Assembly: GCF_000017685.1 (NCBI RefSeq)
Contig: NC_010602.1
Location: 310,001-374,000, forward strand
Source of the DNA: Leptospira biflexa serovar Patoc strain 'Patoc 1 (Paris)'
GTDB taxonomy: Bacteria; Spirochaetota; Leptospiria; Leptospirales; Leptospiraceae
Reading direction: 5' to 3'
Length of the DNA stretch: 64,000 bases
Positions 37,526 through 45,705 of this stretch are shown here, piece after piece (within the stretch, counting starts at the first letter, position 1; each line of letters begins with the position of its first letter). Made by a program: the position numbers and the translations under genes. The notes below the pieces were generated by a model. It made no database searches, was not told where the DNA came from, and saw only the letters and a list, made by a program, of their open reading frames with translations.

Positions 37526-37927
37526 ATGGTCACCTTTCTTACGATTTGTGGCGTATTATTTACTGCTGCCTTTTTTCTTTACGCACTTTCAGCAGTAGAC
37601 AACCAAAGTTTAAACCAAAAAGAAAAAGAACGATTAAAAAAAGAAGAAAATCTACGTGTGGGTGATCCACGGAAAGTATACGGAAAAGAAAAAGATCCGA
37701 ACCTTCCAAGGATTCGCCTATGCCCTGTTTGTGGCACAGTCCTTAGAAAGGATGAATACTTGTATGCAGCCATATCCACTTATACCAATAGTGAAGGAAA
37801 AAAACAGGCTCAGATCTACGGATGTAAGTATTGTTATCTCATTTTAGATTCCGAAAAAAACAGTACTGTTCCAAACAATACAAATGACAATCCCTTTGGC
37901 CAACCGAAACCAACCGATGAGATATAA
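37526..37927 (+). CDS. Small membrane-anchored zinc-ribbon protein
   Basis: 133 residues: an N-terminal membrane span (residues about 3-22), a charged Lys/Glu segment, then a zinc ribbon made of RLCPVCGTVL near residue 69 and YGCKYCYLIL near residue 97. The tail is Asn/Pro-rich. No known family recognised. It lies between the metallophosphoesterase and recG genes with no gap upstream and a five-base gap downstream. Confidence 0.7.
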   Translation: MVTFLTICGVLFTAAFFLYALSAVDNQSLNQKEKERLKKEENLRVGDPRKVYGKEKDPNLPRIRLCPVCGTVLRKDEYLYAAISTYTNSEGKKQAQIYGCKYCYLILDSEKNSTVPNNTNDNPFGQPKPTDEI

Positions 37928-37932
37928 AATTT

Positions 37933-39993
37933 ATGTTTGATGTCACACAAAGTTTATCGAATCTCAAAGGGATTGGTCCAAAACGAAAAACTGTATTATT
38001 AGAACATGGAATCTCTACGTATTATGAATTATTAACCTATTTTCCAAGACGATACTTGGATCGTAATTTTACAAAAGATATCATTTTAAAACAAGGTGAT
38101 GTAGTCACTTTACTTGGAAGTATTGTAGATAGTTACATTGTGCACGGAAAAAAAAGTCGGTTACTTGTTGGCTTTCGAACCTTAAACAATGAAAGGATCA
38201 ATTTAGTTTTCTTTCGTGGAGTCAATTTTTTTCAAAAACTCTTTGCCATCGATAAAAAGGTTGTGGTCTCAGGGAAATTAGAATACTTTCGCGGTTACCA
38301 AATCCTCCATCCTGAATATGAATTTTTATCCGATGCAGATGACCCAGAAGATTCCATTCACGCTGGGCGCATCATTCCCTTATACCCTTCCACGGAAGCA
38401 TTAAAAGAAGATGGACTCGATTCCAAGGGTTTACGGAAACTCATCCACCAAGTTTTGGAAGCTGGAACAATCAGCGAAAATTTGCCATCCAAATTCATCA
38501 AAAAACGTAAGTTACTTGGTCGTGACGAAGCCTTTCGAAACATCCACTTTCCTGACACAATGGAAACTGTCCAAATAGCTCGGAAACGGTTTGCGTATGA
38601 GGAATTTTATTACTTCCAACGTTTGCTTTTGTACAAACAAAGAGAGAGACAAAAAGTAAAACGACTGTTATGGCCACTTCCAAAATCTCCATCACGAACT
38701 AATTTAGAAAAAAATCTTCCGTTTGAACTCACAGAAGACCAAAAATCGGCTGTCACAACCATCCTTTCTAAAACCAATTCCGATTCGCCTTCTGCATTTT
38801 TATTACAAGGGGATGTTGGTTCTGGAAAAACCATCACGGCTCTCCTTGTTGGTTTGCATTATATTGACAACCACATCCAAGTTGTGTTTCTCGCACCAAC
38901 GGAAATCCTAGCTAGACAACATTACCAAACGATTTATAAATTTATGGGAAACATGCCATTCCTTGGGATCGAATTATTGTTAGGTGGCGAGAATAAAAAA
39001 ACCAGAGCTGAAAAACTATCTAGGATCAAAACGGGAGAATCCAATATCATCATTGGAACACATTCTTTATTACAAGAAGATGTGATCTTTTCTGATTTAG
39101 GACTCGTTGTGATCGATGAACAACATAAGTTTGGAGTGGACCAAAGGGAAACCATACGTGCCAAAGGAAAAAATCCTGATATATTGGCCATGACTGCCAC
39201 ACCCATCCCTCGGACACTTTGCCTCACATTGTATGGTGATTTAACTCTCGTGAATATCAAAACAAAACCAAAAGGTCGAAAACCCATTGATACACGTTGG
39301 TACAAAGAAGACCGTAGGGCCGGTGTTTACAACTCTATCCGAAAGTATGTTAGTTCAGGTAGACAATGTTACATTGTGTACCCGCTTGTAGAAGAATCCG
39401 AAAAAGTGGATTTAGAATCTTGTACAGTGGCTTATGAAAATTTGAGAACAACGGTTTTTCCTGACTTAAAGATTGGCTTATTACATGGAAAAATGAAAAG
39501 TGTCGAAAAAGAATCCGTGATGGAAAAATTCAAGTCAGGGGAAATCCAAATCCTTGTCACAACAACTGTTGTGGAAGTGGGTGTGGATGTACCCAATGCT
39601 ACCATTTTAGTTGTGGAACATGCAGAACGATTTGGAATTTCCCAATTACACCAGTTACGTGGTCGTGTTGGTAGAAGTGATTTGGAAAGTTTTTGTATTC
39701 TGATGACGGGTGATTCTATCAGCGAAGAAGGTAGGGACCGTCTCGAAGCCCTTGTCGCTTCCAATGATGGATATTATTTGGCAGAGAAAGACCTTGCCAT
39801 TCGCGGTCCTGGAGAACTCTTAGGAGTCAAACAAAGTGGATTACCTGAGTTTAAAATCGCAGATTTAGTCGTGGACAGAGAACTTTTGGATGAGGCGAAA
39901 GAAGATGCATCTTCCATCCCACTTGATGACCCAAATGAAGTATCTGAGTTAAGGATTCGATTTAGCGAAGGTAAATTTTTATTTGCGAATTAA
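37933..39993 (+). CDS. recG: ATP-dependent DNA helicase RecG
   Basis: 686 residues, normal for RecG, which remodels stalled replication forks and branched DNA. The wedge domain begins LKGIGPKRKTVLLEHGI. Helicase motifs: I LLQGDVGSGKTITALL, Ia LAPTEILARQHY, II VVIDEQHKFGVDQR, III MTATPIPRTL, V TTTVVEVGVDVPNATI, VI QLRGRVGRSD. The C-terminal block GPGELLGVKQSGLPEF is specific to RecG. Last gene of the likely operon starting at 35840. Confidence 0.96.
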   Translation: MFDVTQSLSNLKGIGPKRKTVLLEHGISTYYELLTYFPRRYLDRNFTKDIILKQGDVVTLLGSIVDSYIVHGKKSRLLVGFRTLNNERINLVFFRGVNFFQKLFAIDKKVVVSGKLEYFRGYQILHPEYEFLSDADDPEDSIHAGRIIPLYPSTEALKEDGLDSKGLRKLIHQVLEAGTISENLPSKFIKKRKLLGRDEAFRNIHFPDTMETVQIARKRFAYEEFYYFQRLLLYKQRERQKVKRLLWPLPKSPSRTNLEKNLPFELTEDQKSAVTTILSKTNSDSPSAFLLQGDVGSGKTITALLVGLHYIDNHIQVVFLAPTEILARQHYQTIYKFMGNMPFLGIELLLGGENKKTRAEKLSRIKTGESNIIIGTHSLLQEDVIFSDLGLVVIDEQHKFGVDQRETIRAKGKNPDILAMTATPIPRTLCLTLYGDLTLVNIKTKPKGRKPIDTRWYKEDRRAGVYNSIRKYVSSGRQCYIVYPLVEESEKVDLESCTVAYENLRTTVFPDLKIGLLHGKMKSVEKESVMEKFKSGEIQILVTTTVVEVGVDVPNATILVVEHAERFGISQLHQLRGRVGRSDLESFCILMTGDSISEEGRDRLEALVASNDGYYLAEKDLAIRGPGELLGVKQSGLPEFKIADLVVDRELLDEAKEDASSIPLDDPNEVSELRIRFSEGKFLFAN

Positions 39994-40007
39994 CCAAAGA
40001 TTTTTAA

Positions 40008-40808
40008 ATGAACCTTATTATGTTCAGACCAAATTATCTTTTTTTGTTTTTGCTCTCATTATTATGTGTCTGTGGTGAAAAACCAGTCAAACAAACTCAA
40101 TCTGATTTATATTTGGGGATTGATAAAGTTTCCTATTTAACAGGTAAATTCAATTCTCCTGGCCCATTAGCGCCTGTTATTTTAGAAGAAAATGCAAAAG
40201 AACATTATTTAAGACCTGATGTAAAAAAAGCACTTCATCGAATGATCAATGATTTTGAAGATTCGAAACCGAAGTCTTATAAACAACATATCTTTTTAGT
40301 CTCCAGTTTTCGCAATTTCTCTCACCAAAAAGGAATTTGGGAATCCAAATTCACTGGGAAAAAATCGATGCGAGTTCCCATCACAGGTAAGTCACCTGAG
40401 GAAATCATTCATTTGATTTTGGAATTTTCGAGTGCGCCAGGAACGTCACGCCACCATTGGGGAACCGATTTTGATTTGAATGCATTGGACAATGCTTACT
40501 TTGAATCGAATGGAAAAGGAAAAATTCTCTATGATTGGCTAAAAGAAAATGCATCCAAATATGGGTTTTGCCAACCATACAGCCCACTTGCCACACGTAA
40601 CAACAAAGGTTATCAAGAAGAGAAGTGGCACTGGTCGTATGCACCGATTTCGAACCAACTCACGAAGGAATGGGTAAAGTCATTTTTGTCAGGAGAGATC
40701 AAGCTGGAAGGAAGTTTTTTAGGTGCTGATGTGCTCGACAACCGGGCCTTGGATTTTGTTAGATCCATCAACCCGGAATGTGAAAAGATAGGTTCTGCTA
40801 ATTTATAA
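40008..40808 (+). CDS. D-alanyl-D-alanine carboxypeptidase-like lipoprotein (peptidase M15B/VanY family)
   Basis: 266 residues with a lipoprotein signal (lipobox LLCVCGE). Zinc-binding blocks of the M15 family: SRHHWGTDFDLN near residue 148 (His and Asp ligands) and EEKWHWSYAP near residue 205 (catalytic Glu and third His). It should trim D-Ala from peptidoglycan peptides at the membrane. Two ATGs (40008 and 40020) are possible, neither with a strong ribosome site. The stop overlaps the galE stop by six bases. Confidence 0.85.
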   Translation: MNLIMFRPNYLFLFLLSLLCVCGEKPVKQTQSDLYLGIDKVSYLTGKFNSPGPLAPVILEENAKEHYLRPDVKKALHRMINDFEDSKPKSYKQHIFLVSSFRNFSHQKGIWESKFTGKKSMRVPITGKSPEEIIHLILEFSSAPGTSRHHWGTDFDLNALDNAYFESNGKGKILYDWLKENASKYGFCQPYSPLATRNNKGYQEEKWHWSYAPISNQLTKEWVKSFLSGEIKLEGSFLGADVLDNRALDFVRSINPECEKIGSANL

Positions 40809-41771
40809 GTTTTTGTAGAGATTCCACATACTAGAAAGTAGGGTTTCTGCATCACTATAAATTGGTTTCCAATTGAGAAGTTCCCTTGCTTTTTTGGAAG
40901 AAGCAAGTAACTTCGCTGGATCTCCGAGTCGCCTAGGACCAGTTACGTGAGAGATTGGTTTTCCTACAACTTTTTCTGATAAGTCTGTCATTTCTTTTAC
41001 TGAGTAACCAGATTCGGATCCTAGATTTACCGTTAAACTTTGATTATTTGCCATGATGTAGTTTAATGCTAAAACATGTGCCTTCGCTAAATCCGAAACG
41101 TGGATGTAGTCGCGAACACAAGTACCATCTTCTGTTTCATAGTCGTTTCCATAAATTTGAAATCCATTTCGAATTCCGGATGCCGCTTCCATAATGATGG
41201 GGAGTAAATTCGCAGGAGTTTTTTCGATTCCCTTGATCCTCCCTTTGGGATCATACCCTGCGGCATTGAAGTATCTTAGCCTTGCGGACTTTAAACCTTT
41301 TAGTTTATCAAACCACTCCAAATTTTCTTCAATACAAAGTTTGGTATAACCATAATAGTTCTCTGGTTGTAAGGGATGGTTTTCATCAATGGGTAAGTAC
41401 TTTGGAGCTCCATAGACTGCCGCAGACGATGAAAATACAATGTACTGGCATCCATATTGGATCATTGCGTTTAACAATGTGAAGGTGCCATTTAAATTGT
41501 TCATTGTGTATTTGAGAGGATCGGTCATCGATTCCCCTGCTGCTTTCCATGCGGCAAAATGGAAGACAGCATCCACTTTTTTAGCGAAGGCTTTTTTTAA
41601 GATTTCAGGATCTTGGATTTCGCCTTTGATGAATTCATTTTCGGGAAACAAATTGGCTTCGTTTCCTTTTTCCATATCATCTACAATGATGATTTCATGT
41701 CCTAGTTCCATAAGTTCGAGGACAATATGACTTCCGATATATCCGGCTCCCCCGGTAACGAGAACTCTCAT
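40803..41771 (-). CDS. galE: UDP-glucose 4-epimerase
   Basis: 322-residue SDR enzyme interconverting UDP-glucose and UDP-galactose for surface polysaccharide. It has an N-terminal NAD-binding GGAGYIGSH, FHFAAWKAAGES near residue 72, a catalytic Ser-Tyr-Lys set in FSSSAAVYG and YYGYTK near residue 145, then LRYFNAAG and VRDYIHVSDLA. Downstream of lpxA, overlapping it by four bases, so both probably come from one envelope-sugar operon. Confidence 0.95.
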   Translation of the reverse strand: MRVLVTGGAGYIGSHIVLELMELGHEIIIVDDMEKGNEANLFPENEFIKGEIQDPEILKKAFAKKVDAVFHFAAWKAAGESMTDPLKYTMNNLNGTFTLLNAMIQYGCQYIVFSSSAAVYGAPKYLPIDENHPLQPENYYGYTKLCIEENLEWFDKLKGLKSARLRYFNAAGYDPKGRIKGIEKTPANLLPIIMEAASGIRNGFQIYGNDYETEDGTCVRDYIHVSDLAKAHVLALNYIMANNQSLTVNLGSESGYSVKEMTDLSEKVVGKPISHVTGPRRLGDPAKLLASSKKARELLNWKPIYSDAETLLSSMWNLYKNL

Positions 41772-42574
41772 TCTTCGTCGGATCCACCAGAAACAAAACG
41801 GTGGTCCACAACACCACGTTTGCTTGTTTCGAAGAATTCGATTACCTTTTGCACTTCTGGTGCAGGGTTTGGATCTTTCTTAAGTTCAGCTAAAGCTTGT
41901 TTTGTGTTGAATCCACTGTGATAAATCACCTTGTAGACTCTTTTGATGGCAAGGCGAACATCGGCAGAGATTCCCGCTCGTTTCATACCAACCACATTCA
42001 AACTTACGATGAGGCCTGGATGGCCATCGACTGTGGCATAAGGAGGGACATCTTTCACAACTTTCGTTAGTCCTGCTAACATCGCATAATCGGCAACTCG
42101 CACAAATTGGTGGACTCCTACAGATCCAGAAATGAATACTTTGTTCCCAATCACAACGTGACCTGCAAGCATTGTATTTTGAACCATGATGTTATGATCA
42201 CCAACAATGACATCGTGGGCAATGTGTACATTTCCCATTAGGTAATTGTGACTTCCGATGACAGTTCCTTTGCCTTCGATGGTTCCTCTATGAAAGATTA
42301 CGTTTTCTCTAAAATGATTGTGATCCCCAATTTCTAAGTAGGTTTTGGTTTCGGGTTTGAAAGCCAAATCTTGAGGTAATCCGCCGAAACTACCGCCAGA
42401 AGAAATTTTATTAAATTTACCGATTCTGGTCCCAGATAGGATTTTTACATGGGATTCGATAACAGTTCCTTCTCCGATTTTGACATCTTTTTCGATGATA
42501 CAAAATGGTCCAACTTCAACGGATTCATGTAATTCCGCTTTTGGATCGATGATGGCAGTGGGGTGAATTTTCAT
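41768..42574 (-). CDS. lpxA: Acyl-ACP--UDP-sugar O/N-acyltransferase LpxA
   Basis: 268-residue first enzyme of lipid A synthesis, a left-handed beta helix built of hexapeptide repeats (IDPKAELHESVEVG, VKIGEGTVIESHVK and so on). The catalytic His is in GNVHIAHDVIVG near residue 122. FSGGLPQDLAFK and FRENVIFHRGT are family blocks. The C-terminal helical domain begins near residue 195. In Leptospira the acceptor may be the 3-amino sugar UDP-GlcNAc3N rather than UDP-GlcNAc; that is from knowledge of L. interrogans, not this sequence. No lpxD or fabZ lies beside it. Confidence 0.93.
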   Translation of the reverse strand: MKIHPTAIIDPKAELHESVEVGPFCIIEKDVKIGEGTVIESHVKILSGTRIGKFNKISSGGSFGGLPQDLAFKPETKTYLEIGDHNHFRENVIFHRGTIEGKGTVIGSHNYLMGNVHIAHDVIVGDHNIMVQNTMLAGHVVIGNKVFISGSVGVHQFVRVADYAMLAGLTKVVKDVPPYATVDGHPGLIVSLNVVGMKRAGISADVRLAIKRVYKVIYHSGFNTKQALAELKKDPNPAPEVQKVIEFFETSKRGVVDHRFVSGGSDEE

Positions 42575-42631
42575 ATTGAATTACAAAAAAAACCAATTGG
42601 AAAGACCTGCAAATGATTTTTTAAAATGTAA

Positions 42632-42660
42632 TTTACACGGTTTTCAGCGTCTGTTATCTT
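42632..42660 (+). promoter_or_regulatory. Candidate promoter of the Hpt gene
   Basis: TTTACA (42632-42637, five of six) and TATCTT (42655-42660, four of six) with a 17-base spacer. Predicted start near 42667, only about seven bases before the GTG, giving a very short leader. Confidence 0.4.
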
Positions 42661-42673
42661 TTGGAAGGGTGGT

Positions 42674-43030
42674 GTGCACTTGTTAATAGACTGGTCCCGT
42701 ATCGAATCTCTTGTGGATATGAATGATCCTGAAGACCAAGCATGGCTTAAGGAAATGATTGCTTCGCTTTTAGAAAATATGGCAACTCGGGTTGAAAATT
42801 TGGACCGATTGATGTTATCCAAAGATCCAAAAGACCTACAATCGGAATTGCACCAGATCAAAGGTGTGGCTGCTAATTTTGGACTCGCAGCACTCTCTGA
42901 AGTAGTGATCAAAGCAGAAGCTCTTGTGAAAGCTGGTGATGTAGAAACATCGATTCTAGAAGGAAAAAAATTCCAGGGATTTGGGAATCCACAAAACTGG
43001 AACTCCAAAATAAATTCTCTACGTAGATGA
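42674..43030 (+). CDS. Hpt-domain phosphotransfer protein with probable C-terminal frameshift
   Basis: 118 residues as read in frame, GTG start behind GGAAGGG. Most of the length is one Hpt domain; the phosphorylated His is in SELHQIKGVAANFG near residue 61. It would relay phosphate between histidine kinases and response regulators. At A7 (42964-42970) the in-frame end (FQGFGNPQNWNSKINSLRR) looks unlike an Hpt helix. Reading one base back gives IPGIWESTKLELQNKF then stop at 43026, a good final amphipathic helix. So there is either a one-base homopolymer error or slippage. The gene stands alone and converges on the next gene with no gap. Confidence 0.8.
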   Translation: MHLLIDWSRIESLVDMNDPEDQAWLKEMIASLLENMATRVENLDRLMLSKDPKDLQSELHQIKGVAANFGLAALSEVVIKAEALVKAGDVETSILEGKKFQGFGNPQNWNSKINSLRR

Positions 43031-44452
43031 TTAGGTTGCGGTCGCCATGGCAACGGCCGTCTTACTTCCGTTATAAACGCCTTCAATCGTATTTTTAATG
43101 ATGGACTCGTTCATTCTGAGTAACAAATCATCCGACTCGGTAAAAATTTGAACGAGTTCCTTTGCATGCATCACTTCCCTACATTCCACTGTCCCTTCCC
43201 CAAGTTCCAAGGAGCGAACAACAGAGGCGGCTTCATGGTCTCCCACTCTTCGGATAAAAAGTTTGGGAATTGGGAAAAAAGCCAACTCCGATGGTTTTGT
43301 CACAAGGACATCCGCGATTCGTATGAGCCTGTCTGTCGCTGAAAAAGCTTCTGTATGTGTTGGAAAATGAAACAAAACAACAGGTGGATTGTTTTCATTG
43401 TCGTCTGACCTGAGAGGATGTCGTGTTATGAAGGTTAGTAGGTCTTCCCAGGAATCAATGGAAAGATAAGGAATTTTTTGGAAGATCAAATACTCTTCGA
43501 TTGCTTTTAATACTTTGACATGATCTCCGGTGTTAATCCAATACACTGCCTTTTTGTTGGTGAGATAGGACTTGGTCAATCGGATGAGATCTACGATGTA
43601 TCCTTTTTGTGCACCAGCACCACCAATTGGGATTAAGAACCTTCTGACTTTTTTTGCATCAATCCTTCGCACTCGATTTTCAGAATCGGTCACTGCATTA
43701 GACACGATGTCTTCTGAAACCCAGTGTCCCGCCACTGCTAAGTTGTCTTTCGGAACACCCATCTCCATGAACTTTGTATACGAAGAGGGAGACTGTACTA
43801 AATTTAGAGCACCAGGGACAAGTAAGTAGTACTGTGGATAATTATCACAAATGAGATGGATGGTTTTTTGAAACCCTGAGGCGATGGCAATTTGACCATT
43901 TAACGGATATGTGGTGATCACAGGGGAGTCTGTGGGAATGCCATTCATAAGTCCCTTATATAGAGCGGCTAGTTGGCAAGATAGTTCGAGCGAAGTGAGA
44001 TTTCCTTGAGACATAAGTTGTCCCCAAATCCATTCCACTGGCCCACCGATCTCAGAACTCATACGGGAAAAAAAACTATAACCAGAATCGATATCACGAA
44101 TGGCCTTTGACTCCGGGGATTCGATGGCCAGTAAATCATGAAGGTAGGTAGGAATGTTTTTTTGTAAGGAATGAGAGTAAACGGAAAGCGCCATCCTGTG
44201 GTGGCCATACCCCATACGGATACTTCCGACCACGAGTCGTTTTTGGATAGGGTTTTGTCCTTTGTCGGAAATGAGTTCTAGTCCAGGATAAAGTGGAGAA
44301 GGGGAAGAAAATAAAGGAATGGAGGTTTCTCCAATCGAATATCGTTTTTGGAGGATCCCTCGAATGAGGCCAGCGGTTTGTTTGGAAATAAAACCTGTAT
44401 CTAGGCCGAACATTGGTTCTCGATTCATGCAGGAAGTGTACTTAAGTGGCAT
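43031..44452 (-). CDS. GT-B-fold glycosyltransferase-like protein
   Basis: 473 residues, cytosolic. Residues about 70-90 (VVGSIRMGYGHHRMALSVY) resemble the Gly/His-rich nucleotide-lipid binding start of MurG and MGDG-synthase-type enzymes, and FLIPIGGAGAQKGY near residue 270 could open the second Rossmann domain. RIADVLVTKPSELAFFPIPKLFIRR then resembles the nucleotide-sugar-binding block. The acceptor is unknown; a glycolipid role is inferred only from these blocks. GAGA precedes the ATG. It is divergent from the thiolase gene. Confidence 0.55.
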   Translation of the reverse strand: MPLKYTSCMNREPMFGLDTGFISKQTAGLIRGILQKRYSIGETSIPLFSSPSPLYPGLELISDKGQNPIQKRLVVGSIRMGYGHHRMALSVYSHSLQKNIPTYLHDLLAIESPESKAIRDIDSGYSFFSRMSSEIGGPVEWIWGQLMSQGNLTSLELSCQLAALYKGLMNGIPTDSPVITTYPLNGQIAIASGFQKTIHLICDNYPQYYLLVPGALNLVQSPSSYTKFMEMGVPKDNLAVAGHWVSEDIVSNAVTDSENRVRRIDAKKVRRFLIPIGGAGAQKGYIVDLIRLTKSYLTNKKAVYWINTGDHVKVLKAIEEYLIFQKIPYLSIDSWEDLLTFITRHPLRSDDNENNPPVVLFHFPTHTEAFSATDRLIRIADVLVTKPSELAFFPIPKLFIRRVGDHEAASVVRSLELGEGTVECREVMHAKELVQIFTESDDLLLRMNESIIKNTIEGVYNGSKTAVAMATAT

Positions 44453-44517
44453 TCTCTTTCAAGTGAAATTTCAATTCTTAGCTGACAGGTGATGAATTTT
44501 GCCCATTCCTGGTTCCT

Positions 44518-45699
44518 ATGGAACAAGTTTATATTTTGGGCGGACTGAGATCCGCATTCGGTAGTTTTGGCGGAACCCTCAAAGACATGAGTGCCGTTGA
44601 CCTTGGGGTCGAAGTTTCAAAAGCAGCACTCCAAAAAACGGGTGTTGATCCTTCCTTAATTGAAGAAAGTATTTTTGGAAATGTTATCCCTACTGGAAAA
44701 GATGGAATCTATTTAGCACGTCATATCGGCTTAAAATCAGGTGTTCCCATCACGAGTCCTGCATTAACACTCAACAGGCTTTGTGGTTCCGGAATGGAAG
44801 CTGTGATCCAAGCTGCCAAAAAAATCATGTTAGGTGAAGCACACACTGTCCTTGCTGGTGGAGTCGAATCTATGAGTAACGCTCCTTATGTAGTGCGAAA
44901 TGCAAGATTTGGAGTTCGTTACGGAAATGCGGAATTTGAAGATTCACTCGCACAAGGATTAACTGACATCTATGTTGAACTTCCAATGGGAATGACGGCT
45001 GAGAATTTATCAGACCAATACAAAATCTCGAGAGAAGAACAAGATGCGTGGGCAGCCACTTCACAAGAAAGAGCAGAAGAGGCAACAAACAAGGGAATCT
45101 TAAAAGAAGAAATCCATCCCATCACCATTAGTGGAAAAAATCCAATTGTATTTGATAAAGACGAATTCATCAAAGGAAAGGCGGGAGGGGCAAAACTTGC
45201 CTCACTCAAACCTGCATTCAAAAAAGATGGATCTGTTACTGCAGGCAATGCGTCTGGAATCAATGATGGTGCCTCTGCACTGATCGTTGCCTCTGCATCC
45301 CAAGCCAAAAAACTCGGAAAAGAACCACTCGCCATTGTGAAATCATGGGGCCATGCAGGTTGTGATCCTGCGAAGATGGGGATTGGTCCAGCTCTTGCGA
45401 TTCCTTCTGCCTTACAAAAAGCGGGTCTAAGTTTGAAAGACATCGGTCTTGTGGAAGTGAACGAAGCGTTTGCCGCTCAGTACTTAGCTGTGCAAAAAGA
45501 ACTTGGTCTTGATCCAAAAATTACCAATGTGAATGGTGGTGCTGTTGCCATCGGACATCCACTCGGAGCATCGGGTAACCGTGTGACTTTGACATTGGCA
45601 CTTGAGATGCAAAGACGAGGAGTGAAGTATGGTGTTGCTTCTCTTTGTATCGGTGGAGGACAAGGGATCGCGATTGTTTTAGAAAATCCGAAAGCATAG
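44518..45699 (+). CDS. Acetyl-CoA acetyltransferase (thiolase)
   Basis: 393-residue thiolase catalysing CoA-dependent condensation or cleavage of 3-ketoacyl-CoA. The nucleophilic Cys is in [11 protein letters not shown] near residue 88, with [11 protein letters not shown], the catalytic His in [14 protein letters not shown] near residue 350, and the second Cys in [10 protein letters not shown] near residue 380. No clear ribosome site before the ATG. The next gene starts six bases after its stop, so it may be the first gene of the exporter operon, though its metabolic role need not be linked. Confidence 0.92.
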   Translation: MEQVYILGGLRSAFGSFGGTLKDMSAVDLGVEVSKAALQKTGVDPSLIEESIFGNVIPTGKDGIYLARHIGLKSGVPITSPALTLNRLCGSGMEAVIQAAKKIMLGEAHTVLAGGVESMSNAPYVVRNARFGVRYGNAEFEDSLAQGLTDIYVELPMGMTAENLSDQYKISREEQDAWAATSQERAEEATNKGILKEEIHPITISGKNPIVFDKDEFIKGKAGGAKLASLKPAFKKDGSVTAGNASGINDGASALIVASASQAKKLGKEPLAIVKSWGHAGCDPAKMGIGPALAIPSALQKAGLSLKDIGLVEVNEAFAAQYLAVQKELGLDPKITNVNGGAVAIGHPLGASGNRVTLTLALEMQRRGVKYGVASLCIGGGQGIAIVLENPKA

Positions 45700-45705
45700 T
45701 ACAAA

